DNA from: Streptomyces sp. D2-8
GTDB taxonomy: Bacteria; Actinomycetota; Actinomycetes; Streptomycetales; Streptomycetaceae
Length of the DNA: 64,000 bases
Assembly: GCF_023184515.1 (NCBI RefSeq)
Contig: NZ_JAAHBP010000001.1
Coordinates: 186,001 to 250,000 of the forward strand
Direction: 5' to 3'
Under the pieces are notes generated by a model that was not told where the DNA came from, made no database searches, and saw only the letters and a list, made by a program, of their open reading frames with translations. Positions 19,229-28,310 of this stretch are shown here, in pieces; position 1 is the first letter of the stretch; the number at the start of each line of letters is the position of its first letter. The position numbers and the translations under genes were made by a program.

Positions 19229-19289
19229 TTACGGCTCACGGGGCACTCATCTCGTAACGAATGAGGAACGCCCAAATCTCAGGCCAAAG

Positions 19290-21869
19290 CTACTGGTCGG
19301 AGGTCTCGTCGCACGCCTGTCCGCGCAACGCCCGTGCCAGATCGTCACGGGACTCCAGCACCAGCCGGCGCAGCGCCGGGGCCGCCTCCTTGTGGGCGTC
19401 CAGCCACGCGTCCGTGGCGTCCAGCGTCTCCTGGGACTGCTGGAGCGACGGGAACAGGCCCTGCACCACGTGCATGCCGATCTGGATGGACCGCTCGGCC
19501 CACACCCGCTCGATCACCGCGAAGTACTTCTCCGCGTACGGCGCGATCAGCTCCCGCTGCGAGCCCTGGGAGAAGCCCGCGATGGTCGCCTCGACCATGG
19601 CGTTGGACAGCGCGTCCGACTCCACGACCTGCGCCCACGCCTGCGCCTTGACCGCCTCGGACGGGCGGGCGGCCAGACAGCGCACCTGGTGGCGCTTGCC
19701 GGAGGCGGTGGCGTCCCGGGTCAGCTCCTCGGCCAGCACCTTCTCGTCCACGGCCCCGTGCGCGGCCAGCGGTTCCAGGAACACCCAGCGCAGCTCCTGG
19801 TCCAGGTCGAGGCCCTCGACCGTCGCCGTGCCCGCGAGCAGGTCCCGCAGCAGTTCGAAGTCGGCCTCGGCGGTGGCCGTCCGGGCGAAGAAGCGCGCCC
19901 AGGCCAGCTGGTGCTCGCTGCCCGGCACCGCCGCGTACAGCTCGCGCCGGGCGCCCTCGGCGAGCAGCCGGGCGGCCGTCTCCCGCCGGGCGGGCGCCGC
20001 GTAGTGCGTGACCGCCGACTCGGCCCACGCGTGCAGCATCTGCACGACACCGATCTCGGACTCGCGCCCGGCGAACCGCAGCACCAGGTCCACGAAGTCC
20101 CGCGAGGGGAGCAGCGCGTCCCGCGTCATGTTCCACAGTGCCGACCAGCACAGGGCGCGCGCGAGCGGGTCGGTGACCGCGCCCAGGTGCTCGCGCAGGG
20201 TCGCCAGCGAGGTCGCGTCGAAGCGGATCTTGCAGTACGTCAGGTCGTCGTCGTTGACCAGGACCAGGTCGGGGGCGTCGGCGCCGGCCAGGTCCGCCAC
20301 GACCGTCCGCGCCCCGTCGACGTCGGTCTCCACGCGCGCGTACCGCTCCAGCGCCCCGCCGTCCGTCACCCGGTACAGGCCCACCGCCACCCGGTGCGGG
20401 CGCAGTTCGGGGTGGGACTCGGCGGCCTCCTGCAGCACCGCCAGCTCCTCGACACGGCCGTCCGCGCCCAGCAGCACCTGCGGGGTCAGCGAGTTCACCC
20501 CGGCCGTCTGAAGCCAGGACCGCGACCAGGCGCTCATGTCCCGGCCGCTGGTCTCCTCCAGCACCGAGAGCAGGTCGCCCAGGCGCGTGTTGCCGTACGC
20601 GTGCCGCTTGAAGTAGCGCCGGGCGCCCTCCAGGAACGCGTCCTCGCCGACGTACGCCACGAGCTGCTTCAGCACCGACGCGCCCTTGGCGTACGTGATG
20701 CCGTCGAAGTTCAGCTTGGCGTCCTGCAGGTCGCGGATGTCCGCGGTGACCGGGTGCGTGGAGGGCAGCTGGTCGGCGCGGTATGCCCAGGCCTTGCGGC
20801 GGTTGGCGAAGGTGATCCAGCCGTTGACGAAGCGGGTCGCGCCGACGAGCGAGAACTCGCCCATGAAGTCCGCGAAGGACTCCTTCAGCCACAGGTCGTC
20901 CCACCACTCCATGGTGACCAGGTCGCCGAACCACATGTGCGCCATCTCGTGCAGGACGACGTTGGCCCGGCCCTCGTAGGACGCCTGCGTCACCTTCCCG
21001 CGGAAGATGAACTCCTCCCGGAACGTCACCAGGCCCGGGTTCTCCATCGCGCCCAGGTTGTACTCGGGCACGAACGCCTGGTCGTACTTCCCGAACGGGT
21101 ACGGGTAGTCGAAGTGGTCGTGGAAGAAGTCCAGGCCCTGCTTGGTGACCAGGAACACGTCGTCGGCGTCGAAGTGGGGCGCGAGGCCCTTGCGGCACAG
21201 GGCGCCGAGCGGGATCTCCAGCGTCGTGCCGTCGTCGAAGGTGCGCGAGTAGGAGTCCGTCACGTAGTGGTACGGGCCCGCCACCACACACGTGATGTAC
21301 GTCGAGATCGGCTTGGTCTCGGCGAACCGCCACACCCCGTCGGCCTGCTCGCCGGCCCCGTTGCTCCACACCGTCCAGCCCTCGGGCGCCCGCACCTCGA
21401 AGCGGTAGGGGGCCTTCAGATCGGGCTGCTCGAAGTTCGCGAAGACCCGGCGCGAGTCGGCCGGCTCGTACTGCGTGTACAGGTACACCTCGCCGTCCTC
21501 GGGGTCGACGAAGCGGTGCAGGCCCTCGCCGGTGCGGGAGTAGGCGCACCGGGCGTCGACGACGAGCTCGTTGTCCGCGGCCAGGTCCTCCAGCGTGATC
21601 CGGGAACCGTCGAAGACCTCGCCGGGGTCCAGATCACGGCCGTTGAGTGAGACGGCCGTCACATTTGGCGCGATCAGATCGGCGAAGGTGCTCGCCCCGG
21701 GCTCGTTGCACCGGAACCGGACCGTGGTGACGGAGCGGAAGGTGCGCGGCCCGTCCCCCCGGTCCTCACCGACCGCGGACCGCAGGTCGAGGGACACCTC
21801 GTACCCGTCGACGCGCAGCAGGGCGGCCCGCTCCCGGGCCTCGTCGCGGGACAGATTCTCACCGGGCAC
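19290..21869 (-). CDS. pepN: Aminopeptidase N (M1 family), copy 2
   Basis: 859 residues, the same length as copy 1. GAMEN is at 273-277, HEMAH at 307-311 and the third zinc ligand Glu330 in WLKESF. I start at GTG 21869: the GTG at 21878 sits on top of the GAGGAG ribosome site, and the 21869 start aligns MPGENLSRDEA with the MPGTNLTREEA start of copy 1. Catalytic residues are intact. Differences from copy 1 are spread throughout, so this is an old paralogue rather than a recent duplication; substrate preference may differ. Confidence 0.95.
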   Translation of the reverse strand: MPGENLSRDEARERAALLRVDGYEVSLDLRSAVGEDRGDGPRTFRSVTTVRFRCNEPGASTFADLIAPNVTAVSLNGRDLDPGEVFDGSRITLEDLAADNELVVDARCAYSRTGEGLHRFVDPEDGEVYLYTQYEPADSRRVFANFEQPDLKAPYRFEVRAPEGWTVWSNGAGEQADGVWRFAETKPISTYITCVVAGPYHYVTDSYSRTFDDGTTLEIPLGALCRKGLAPHFDADDVFLVTKQGLDFFHDHFDYPYPFGKYDQAFVPEYNLGAMENPGLVTFREEFIFRGKVTQASYEGRANVVLHEMAHMWFGDLVTMEWWDDLWLKESFADFMGEFSLVGATRFVNGWITFANRRKAWAYRADQLPSTHPVTADIRDLQDAKLNFDGITYAKGASVLKQLVAYVGEDAFLEGARRYFKRHAYGNTRLGDLLSVLEETSGRDMSAWSRSWLQTAGVNSLTPQVLLGADGRVEELAVLQEAAESHPELRPHRVAVGLYRVTDGGALERYARVETDVDGARTVVADLAGADAPDLVLVNDDDLTYCKIRFDATSLATLREHLGAVTDPLARALCWSALWNMTRDALLPSRDFVDLVLRFAGRESEIGVVQMLHAWAESAVTHYAAPARRETAARLLAEGARRELYAAVPGSEHQLAWARFFARTATAEADFELLRDLLAGTATVEGLDLDQELRWVFLEPLAAHGAVDEKVLAEELTRDATASGKRHQVRCLAARPSEAVKAQAWAQVVESDALSNAMVEATIAGFSQGSQRELIAPYAEKYFAVIERVWAERSIQIGMHVVQGLFPSLQQSQETLDATDAWLDAHKEAAPALRRLVLESRDDLARALRGQACDETSDQ

Positions 21870-22005
21870 GGGCGGCACTCCTCAAGGTCGTGGGGCAGGG
21901 CTGAACAGGGCCGATCCTGCCACGTGCACCTGACACGGGGCAGCCGGGAATGACGGGAACGCGCAACGGCGTTGCCGGAGAAACGGTTTCCTGCTGAGGA
22001 GAGAC

Positions 22006-22644
22006 ATGTCGGACAAGACCCCCGTCGACTTCTGGTTCGACCCGCTGTGCCCCTGGGCCTGGATGACCTCCCGCTGGGTGCTGGAGGTGGAGAAGGTCAG
22101 GGACATCGAGGTCCGCTGGCATGTCATGAGCCTCGCCGTCCTCAACGAGGACAAGCTGGACGACCTTCCCGAGGAGTACCGCGAGCTGCTGGAGACCAAG
22201 GCGTGGGGCCCCGTCCGGGTCGTCATAGCCGCACAGCAGGAGCAGGGCCCCGAGGTCCTCGGCGACTTCTACACCGCGCTCGGCACCCGCATCCACAACC
22301 AGGGCGAGGGCCCCGGCAAGGAGACCGTCGCCGCCGCCCTGAAGGACGTGGGTCTGCCCGAGTCCCTCCTGGAGCACTGGGACTCCACCCCGTACGAGCC
22401 GGAGCTGCGCGCCTCCCACAAGGAGGGCATCGACAAGGTCGGCCAGGACGTCGGCACCCCGGTCATCGCCGTGCCCGGCTCCGACGGCGAGCAGATCGCC
22501 TTCTTCGGCCCGGTCGTCACCCCGGCCCCCCAGGGCGAGGAGGCCGGCCGCCTCTGGGACGGCACCCTCGCCGTGGCCTCGGTCCCCGGCTTCTACGAGA
22601 TCAAGCGCACCCGCACCAAGGGCCCGGACTTCTCCAACCTGTAG
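22006..22644 (+). CDS. DsbA-fold oxidoreductase, Rv2466c-like
   Basis: 212 residues. It opens with a beta strand and the active-site loop DFWFDPLCPWAW (residues 8-19), then an alpha insertion and the cis-Pro region GTPVIAVPG. This matches the mycothiol-dependent nitroreductase/DsbA family exemplified by mycobacterial Rv2466c. There the motif is CPWC; here the second cysteine is Ala (CPWA), leaving one redox Cys, so a mycothiol-mixed-disulfide mechanism rather than dithiol chemistry is expected. No signal peptide is present, so it is cytosolic. GAGGAG precedes the ATG. Confidence 0.88.
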   Translation: MSDKTPVDFWFDPLCPWAWMTSRWVLEVEKVRDIEVRWHVMSLAVLNEDKLDDLPEEYRELLETKAWGPVRVVIAAQQEQGPEVLGDFYTALGTRIHNQGEGPGKETVAAALKDVGLPESLLEHWDSTPYEPELRASHKEGIDKVGQDVGTPVIAVPGSDGEQIAFFGPVVTPAPQGEEAGRLWDGTLAVASVPGFYEIKRTRTKGPDFSNL

Positions 22645-22647
22645 GAC

Positions 22648-22875
22648 TCACCCGGCGGGGGCGGGCTGGATCCTGAGCTCCTCCGGGAGCAGCCCGTCCT
22701 CGCCACGGTTGAGATAGCGCTGGTACCACCGGCAGCCGGCCGCGGTGCAGCGCCAGTAGTCGTCCACGAAGTGCCCGGCCCCCTTCTCCGCCCGGACGGC
22801 CGCCCGCTCGGCGGCGTTGAACATCCGGAACTCCTGCATGGTGCCGCAGGTCCGGCACGCCCGGCTCACCGTCAT
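22648..22875 (-). CDS. Small zinc-ribbon-like protein
   Basis: 75 residues with two Cys pairs: CRTC near the N-terminus and C-x4-C (CTAAGC) in the middle, each followed by aromatic/basic residues. This suggests a single zinc-binding site. Its ATG overlaps the TGA of the glycerophosphodiesterase gene (TGATG), so it is translated as the last gene of the long minus-strand operon. The family is not recognised; possible roles are nucleic-acid or protein binding. Confidence 0.7.
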   Translation of the reverse strand: MTVSRACRTCGTMQEFRMFNAAERAAVRAEKGAGHFVDDYWRCTAAGCRWYQRYLNRGEDGLLPEELRIQPAPAG

Positions 22876-23930
22876 CAGCTCCTCCTCGCGATCACCGCCA
22901 AGTCCGGGAAGTCGGTTACTACCGCATCGACCCCCATGCGGTAGTACAGCGCGTATTCGGCGAACGCGTCCCCGAAATCGTTCGCTCCGCTCCCGTGTCG
23001 GAATTCCGCCGGCAGGAACTGGTTCTCCGCGCGGAAGGTGTACGGCCCGATCCGCAGCCCCGCCGCGTGCGCGTCCGCGACGAGCGACGTGCCGGCGACC
23101 GAGGACTTGTCCGGGCCGATCCAGTCCGCGTACGCGGCGATCCGCGCCAGTCCCGCCGGGCTCATCATGTCCTGGTACGTCGTCGGATCACCGGCCGCGA
23201 CCAGGTCGTACGGCCCGCCCGTCGTCCCCAGCGCCTGCCACAGCGGCACGCCCAGCCGCTGCGCCGCGATCCGCTTCAGGCTCGTCGGCTCGAACGACTG
23301 CACCACGCACTCGCGCCGGCCGAGCCGGTTCCGACGGATCGCGGCCGCCAGCTTCGGCTCCAACGGCAGGCCGAGGGAACGGAAGTACGTGGGGTGCTTG
23401 GTCTCCGGGAAGACCGCGATCGTCCGGCCGTGCTCCCGTGACAGCCGCCTGGCCAGGTCCACGACCTCCTGGAAGGTCATGACCTCCTCGCGCCCGTCGA
23501 AGACGGTGTTGCGGTTGCGGACCGCGGGCAGCCGCTCCACCGCCCGCAGCGTCTTCAGCTCGGCCAGCGTGAAGTCCTCCGTGAACCAGCCGGTGACCGG
23601 CCGCCCGTCGACCGTCTTCGTCGTGCGGCGGTCCGCGAACTCCGGGTGGCGGGCCACATCGGTGGTCTGGGAGATCTCGTTCTCGTGCCGGACCACCAGC
23701 ACGTGGTCCTTCGTCGGCACCAGGTCCGGTTCGATCCAGTCGGCCCCGGTCTGCACGGCGTACGTGTACGAGGGCGCCGTGTGCTCCGGGCGCCAGCCGG
23801 CCGCTCCACGGTGACCGATGACGACCGGGCCGCCGCCCTTGCCGGGTTCGGCCGCCGCCGGAGCGGCCGTGGCCGCCGTGGCCGTTCCCGCGGCCGCCGC
23901 GAGCAGGAGAGATCGGCGTCTCAGGTGCAT
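22875..23930 (-). CDS. Secreted glycerophosphodiester phosphodiesterase
   Basis: About 351 residues from ATG 23930, with a good AAGGG site. ATG 23960 overlaps the kinase stop as ATGA and would add ten residues. The signal peptide starts MHLRRRSLLLAAAAG with a possible twin-arginine pair. The GDPD catalytic motifs are present: VIGHRGAAG with His and Arg, an EPD acidic pair, and a later His (VVRHENEI). It would hydrolyse glycerophosphodiesters or polyol-phosphate polymers outside the cell to glycerol-3-phosphate plus an alcohol. Its place in an ABC-importer operon recalls ugpQ in the E. coli ugp operon, though UgpQ is cytoplasmic. Confidence 0.9.
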   Translation of the reverse strand: MHLRRRSLLLAAAAGTATAATAAPAAAEPGKGGGPVVIGHRGAAGWRPEHTAPSYTYAVQTGADWIEPDLVPTKDHVLVVRHENEISQTTDVARHPEFADRRTTKTVDGRPVTGWFTEDFTLAELKTLRAVERLPAVRNRNTVFDGREEVMTFQEVVDLARRLSREHGRTIAVFPETKHPTYFRSLGLPLEPKLAAAIRRNRLGRRECVVQSFEPTSLKRIAAQRLGVPLWQALGTTGGPYDLVAAGDPTTYQDMMSPAGLARIAAYADWIGPDKSSVAGTSLVADAHAAGLRIGPYTFRAENQFLPAEFRHGSGANDFGDAFAEYALYYRMGVDAVVTDFPDLAVIARRS

Positions 23931-23956
23931 CCAAATCCCTTTCTCCGCAGGTGTGT

Positions 23957-25381
23957 TCATGCCCTCGCGCGGGCCCGTGCCCCGGCCAGCCGGTCCAGGT
24001 GCTCCGCGTAGCCCCGGGTGTAGAACGCCGCCCGGTCCGGGTCCGGCTCGACGACCGCCGTCGGTTTCGTCCACGCCGTCGCGTCCAGCGGCACCCCGTA
24101 CCGCTCGGCCGCCGCCAGGACCGCCCCCCGCGCTCCCACCTCGCCCTCGACGACCCGCAGTGGCCGGCCCAGCACATCGGCCAGCAGCCGCATCCAGGCG
24201 GAGCTGCGGGTGCCGCCGCCGCACACCGCCAGGTTCCCGGTGAGGCCGGCCGCCTCCAGGCAGTGCCGGGCCGCGTACCCGATGCCCTCACAGGTGGCGC
24301 GGACCAGATCGCCCCGGGTCGACTCCAGGGAGACACCGGTGAGTTCGGCGCGCAGCCGCGGTTCGACGAAGGGGGCGCGTTCGCCGGAGGGCGCGAAGTA
24401 CGGCAGCACGCGGACGCCGTGCGCGCCCGGCGGCGTCTCGGCCAGCAGGCCGTCCACCTCGTCGTGCCGCACCCCGGTCGTCGACAGCACCCAGTCCAGC
24501 GCCGCCGTCCCGACCATCGCGGGCATGGCGCGCAGCCAGTGCCCGGGCCGGTCCGTGGAGATGTACAGGCCCGCCGGTTCGCCGGTCAGGTCGAGCTCGG
24601 TCGTGGCCACCAGACTGGCCAGACAGGTGCCCACGATCAGCAGACCGTCCCCCGGGGACGTCACCCCGGCGCCCAGCGCGCAGGCCGGCAGATCGTACGG
24701 CCCGTTCGCCGTCCGGGTCCCGGACGGCAGGCCCTCGCCCCGTGCCTCGGCCGTCGCCACCGGGTCGCTGACCGGGGCGAGCAGACCCCGGCGGTGCGTC
24801 AGCCCCAGCAGCTCGACGACCCGGTTGTCGTACGCCCGGGTCCGCGGGTCCAGGAACGGCATCGACGCGTCCGACACATCCGTCGTGGGTCCGGTGCCCG
24901 TCAGCCGCTGGAACACCATGTCCTTGCAGTACAGGGCGGCCTTCGCGGCGTCCAGCGCCTTCGGTTCGCGACGGTCCAGCCACGCCAGCAGCGGCCCCGG
25001 ACACCCCGGGAACATCGCGCTGCCCGTCAGCCGGAACACCGTCTCGAACGTGCCGTCCGCCAGCCACCGGTCGACCAGTTCGTGCGCCCGCCCGTCCATC
25101 CACGAGGCGGCGCGGCGCACCGGCCGGCCCTCGCCGTCGACCAGCCACACCCCGTCGCCCTGCCCCGTGAGCCCGGCCAGCTCGACCGGCTCCGGGACCC
25201 GTTCGGTGATCTCACCGAGCACGGCGACGACCGCCCCGTACACCTCCTCCATGTCCTGCTCGACGACCCCGCCGTGCAGGGAGAGGTCCACCGGGCGGGA
25301 GGCCACGGCGAGTTCACGGCCCGTGGCGTCGAAGGCCGCCGCCTTGACCATGGACGTGCCCACATCGATACCGACGTACAT
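23957..25381 (-). CDS. FGGY-family carbohydrate kinase (xylulokinase/erythritol-kinase-like)
   Basis: 474 residues, full length for FGGY kinases. The N-terminal phosphate loop is GIDVGTSMVK; GQGDGVWL and the SWMDGRA sugar-contact region follow. The likely catalytic base is Asp230 in GPYDLPACALGAG, and the C-terminal nucleotide motif is CGGGTRSSAWMRLLADVLG. It phosphorylates a ketose or polyol; the exact substrate is not decided by sequence. GGAGGAG precedes the ATG. It lies 19 bases after the dehydrogenase stop and overlaps the alternative GDPD start. Confidence 0.88.
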   Translation of the reverse strand: MYVGIDVGTSMVKAAAFDATGRELAVASRPVDLSLHGGVVEQDMEEVYGAVVAVLGEITERVPEPVELAGLTGQGDGVWLVDGEGRPVRRAASWMDGRAHELVDRWLADGTFETVFRLTGSAMFPGCPGPLLAWLDRREPKALDAAKAALYCKDMVFQRLTGTGPTTDVSDASMPFLDPRTRAYDNRVVELLGLTHRRGLLAPVSDPVATAEARGEGLPSGTRTANGPYDLPACALGAGVTSPGDGLLIVGTCLASLVATTELDLTGEPAGLYISTDRPGHWLRAMPAMVGTAALDWVLSTTGVRHDEVDGLLAETPPGAHGVRVLPYFAPSGERAPFVEPRLRAELTGVSLESTRGDLVRATCEGIGYAARHCLEAAGLTGNLAVCGGGTRSSAWMRLLADVLGRPLRVVEGEVGARGAVLAAAERYGVPLDATAWTKPTAVVEPDPDRAAFYTRGYAEHLDRLAGARARARA

Positions 25382-25400
25382 GCGGCTCTCCTCCCGGTCC

Positions 25401-26432
25401 TCAGGTCAGACAGTGCGCGAGCGGCTCCCCGCGCACCCAGCGGCCCACCTCTTCGGCGGCGATCCGCGCCGCCTTCTCCGCCACGGCCCGCGACGCACCG
25501 CCCAGGTGCGGGGTCAGCACCACCCGGTCGGCCGGCCCCAGCAGCCGGGAATCCGCCGGCAGCGGCTCCCGCTCGTAGGTGTCGAGCGCCGCCGCCGACA
25601 CCTGACCGCTCTCCAGGGCGTCGCACAGCGCGCCCTCGTCCAGCAGCGGGCCCCGGGCCACGTTCACCACCACGGCGCCGGACGGCAGCAGCCCCAGCTC
25701 CCGGGCGCCGATCAGCCCCCGCGTCTCGGGGGTGAGCCGGGCGTGCAGGGTGATCACCCGGGAGCGGCGCAGGAGGTCGTCGAGCGAGGTCACGCGCAGG
25801 CCGTGGATCTCGCCGTGCACATACGGGTCGTAGACCATCACCCGTGCCCCGAACGCGCACAGCACGCGCGCGACCCGGCTGCCGACGGCCCCGTACCCGA
25901 CCAGCCCGACGGGCAGGTCCTCCAGCTCCAGTCCGCTCTGCTCGTACGTGTAGTACGTCGCCCCCTCCCAACTGCCCTGCCCGGCGAGCGGGGTATGGGC
26001 CTGGGGGATGCGGCGCAGCGCCGCCAGCATCATGCCGACGGTGAACTCGGCGGTGGCGGCGGCGTTGCGGCCCGGCGCGAAGCACACCCGCACGTCACGG
26101 TTCCCGGCCGCGTCCAGGTTGACGTTGACCGGCCCGCCCCGGCAGACCACGACCAGCTTCAGATCCGGGCAGGCGGCGAGGACCTTCTCGGTGACTGGGC
26201 CCATCTGCGTGACCAGGACCTGCGCCCCGGCCAGTGCCTCGATCATCGCGTCCTCCGCGTCACTGGCCTCCTGCACCTCGGCGACCGGCCCGAACGGCTC
26301 CAGGGGCCAGCCGAGTTTCAGTTCCCTGACGTCCGCCCGCCCCACCTCGTGCTCCACCGCCCGCGTGATCAGCGACGGCAGGACGAAGTGGTCGCCGGCG
26401 GCCAGGACACGCACGCTGTTTCCGTCGGTCAT
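25401..26432 (-). CDS. D-2-hydroxyacid dehydrogenase (PGDH-like)
   Basis: 343 residues. The Rossmann motif VGLVGYGAVGSRVARVL is followed by an aspartate (VYDPY) that favours NAD. The catalytic Arg is in NVARGPLLDE, the Glu near YEREPLP and the His in LTPHLGGAS, so the active site is complete. No ACT domain, so it is not a classical regulated SerA. It would oxidise a sugar-derived 2-hydroxyacid or reduce a 2-ketoacid. ATGA overlap with the ATPase gene upstream in the operon places it in the same pathway. Confidence 0.9.
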   Translation of the reverse strand: MTDGNSVRVLAAGDHFVLPSLITRAVEHEVGRADVRELKLGWPLEPFGPVAEVQEASDAEDAMIEALAGAQVLVTQMGPVTEKVLAACPDLKLVVVCRGGPVNVNLDAAGNRDVRVCFAPGRNAAATAEFTVGMMLAALRRIPQAHTPLAGQGSWEGATYYTYEQSGLELEDLPVGLVGYGAVGSRVARVLCAFGARVMVYDPYVHGEIHGLRVTSLDDLLRRSRVITLHARLTPETRGLIGARELGLLPSGAVVVNVARGPLLDEGALCDALESGQVSAAALDTYEREPLPADSRLLGPADRVVLTPHLGGASRAVAEKAARIAAEEVGRWVRGEPLAHCLT

Positions 26433-27505
26433 CGCAGTGAGGCTCCTGTCTCGGCGTCGAAGACATGGGTGTGCCGGGGGTCGGCGGTGACCCGGACCCG
26501 CTCGTCGTGGGCGAGCCGTACCTCGGGGTCGGTGAGGACGACCAGATGCCGTTCGACACCGTCCAGGGCGAGGGTCGCCAGGCCCGACTCCAGCAGCGGT
26601 TCGTGGGCGACGACCCGGGCGGGCAGGCCGCCTTCGGCGGTGAGCCGGACGTCCTCGGGGCGGATCCCGACCACCACCTCACGGCCCTCGTCCACCGGCA
26701 CGGGCAGCGCGACGCGCACCGTGTCGGAGAGACGGGCGTGCCCGTCGTCGGCGAGGCCGGGCAGCAGGGTGATCGCCGGTTCGCCGACGAAGTCCGCGAC
26801 GAACACGTCGGCCGGACTGTCGTAGATCTCGTAGGGCGTGCCGAGCTGCTGGATGACGCCGTCCTTCATCACGGCGATCCGGTCGGCGAGGGAGAGGGCC
26901 TCCTCCTGGTCGTGGGTGACCAGGATCGTGGTGTGGCCCAGGTCCTTCTGGATGCGCTTGAGTTCCCGGCGGGTGGAGTCGCGCTGGGCCGCGTCCAGAT
27001 GCGAGAGGGGCTCGTCGAGGAGCAGCACGTCGGGCTCGCGGATCAGGGCCCGGGCCAGGGAGACGCGCTGCTTCTGGCCGCTGGACAGGCCGGCCGGGCG
27101 GGCGCCGAGGAGGCCGGTCAGGCCGACCCGCTCGGCGATCTCCTTCACCTTGCGGTCGACGTCCCCGCGGGCGGCCTTGCGCCGGGCCTTCAGGCCGAAC
27201 GCCAGGTTCTCCGCGACCGACAGCGGCGGATACAGCGCGTAGTTCTCGAACGCGACCCCGATGTTGCGCTGCTGGGCGGGCCGGTCGACGACCGACGCCC
27301 CTCCGACCAGGATGTCCCCGCCGGTGACCGGCTCCAGCCCGGCGATCATGCGCAGGGTCGTGGACTTGCCGCACCCGGAGGGCCCGAGCAGTCCGAGCAG
27401 CTCGCCGGACCGCAGGTTCAGATCGATGCCGCGTACGGCGTCCACCGAGGGCCGCCCCCGCGACCGGTAGGTCTTGCGCAGCTCACGTAGCTCCAGTCCC
27501 GTCAT
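26429..27505 (-). CDS. ABC transporter ATPase 1 (MsmK/UgpC-like)
   Basis: 358 residues. Walker A is GPSGCGKST, the signature is LSSGQKQR (one substitution from LSGGQ), Walker B is VLLLDEP and the switch His is in LVTHDQEEA. A C-terminal TOBE-type regulatory domain covers about 245-358, typical of sugar and polyol importers. The start overlaps the DeoR-gene end by 23 bases. It is one of two different ATPases in this operon, so the importer could be a heterodimer of them. Confidence 0.93.
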   Translation of the reverse strand: MTGLELRELRKTYRSRGRPSVDAVRGIDLNLRSGELLGLLGPSGCGKSTTLRMIAGLEPVTGGDILVGGASVVDRPAQQRNIGVAFENYALYPPLSVAENLAFGLKARRKAARGDVDRKVKEIAERVGLTGLLGARPAGLSSGQKQRVSLARALIREPDVLLLDEPLSHLDAAQRDSTRRELKRIQKDLGHTTILVTHDQEEALSLADRIAVMKDGVIQQLGTPYEIYDSPADVFVADFVGEPAITLLPGLADDGHARLSDTVRVALPVPVDEGREVVVGIRPEDVRLTAEGGLPARVVAHEPLLESGLATLALDGVERHLVVLTDPEVRLAHDERVRVTADPRHTHVFDAETGASLR

Positions 27506-28310
27506 GGCCGCCCTTCGTCCCGCAAACCTCGTAACGGACCTTGTGCTCGTCCAGATCCCGCAGTGCCTCCGGCGACGCCCCGTCGTCCACGAGGAGCGTG
27601 TCGAAGCGGGACAGCGGGACGACCCGGTGCAGGGCGACCCGGCCGAGCTTGGTGTGGTCGACCAGCAGGACGTTGCGTGCCGCCGCGTCGAGCATCGCCC
27701 GCTTCACGGACACGATGTGCTGCTCCTGGTGGTAGGCGTAGCCCCCGTGCACGGCCGACGTCGACGCGAAGCACACATCCACCCGGAGCTGCTCGACCGC
27801 CTCCACGCACGACACCCCGAGGAACGAGGAGTGCAGCGGGTCGTAGTCGCCGCCGAGCGCCATCAGGTGGATGCCCCGCTGGTCGGAGAGGAGGTTGATG
27901 GCCTCCAGGAAGTTGGTGACGACCGTCAGCGGTGTGACCTCGGCCGTGCGCAGCCGCCTGGCTATCTCCAGCGTGGACGTGGAGTCGTCCAGCAGGATCG
28001 CCATCCCGGGCTCCACCATCCGCAGCGCGTGCTCGGCGACGGCGGCCTTCTCGGCCCGCATGCTCTTCAGCCGGTACTGCACGTTCGACTCGAAGACCCC
28101 CGACGGCTGCGCGGTCACCCCGCCCCGGAACTTCCTGACGATGCCCTGCCGTTCGAGCTCGTCGAGGTCCCGGTGGATGGTCATCAGGCTCACCCCGAAC
28201 CGTTCGGCGAGATCCGCCGCCGTCGCCGAGCCGTCGGCCAGCACCTGCTCGGCCATGGCGGCCTGGCGTGCCGCGGGCCCCTGCTGTCCACCACTGCTGT
28301 TGCTGCTCAT
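27483..28310 (-). CDS. DeoR-family transcriptional regulator
   Basis: 275 residues. The N-terminal helix-turn-helix is at about 25-60 (ATAADLAERFGVSLMTIHRDLDEL, with the DeoR signature RDLDELERQG and VRKFRGG). The C-terminal DeoRC sugar-phosphate sensor fold (about 85-255) contains the ribose-phosphate-isomerase-like DDSTSTLEIA and VVTN segments. These regulators usually repress and are relieved by a phosphorylated sugar. It sits inside the operon between the two ATPase genes, with ATGA overlap upstream, and probably controls the palindrome at 32545-32571. Confidence 0.92.
   Translation of the reverse strand: MSSNSSGGQQGPAARQAAMAEQVLADGSATAADLAERFGVSLMTIHRDLDELERQGIVRKFRGGVTAQPSGVFESNVQYRLKSMRAEKAAVAEHALRMVEPGMAILLDDSTSTLEIARRLRTAEVTPLTVVTNFLEAINLLSDQRGIHLMALGGDYDPLHSSFLGVSCVEAVEQLRVDVCFASTSAVHGGYAYHQEQHIVSVKRAMLDAAARNVLLVDHTKLGRVALHRVVPLSRFDTLLVDDGASPEALRDLDEHKVRYEVCGTKGGHDGTGAT

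Noticed and set aside
14888..19264. Plus-strand open frame of 1458 codons across the phosphoesterase and serine hydrolase genes
   Set aside because: It is a frame-shifted shadow running over two well-supported genes and is Arg/Pro-rich throughout.
22875..23960. GDPD start at ATG 23960 from the ATGA overlap with the kinase
   Set aside because: Kept only as an alternative: ATG 23930 has a clear AAGGG ribosome site and starts directly at a normal signal peptide.
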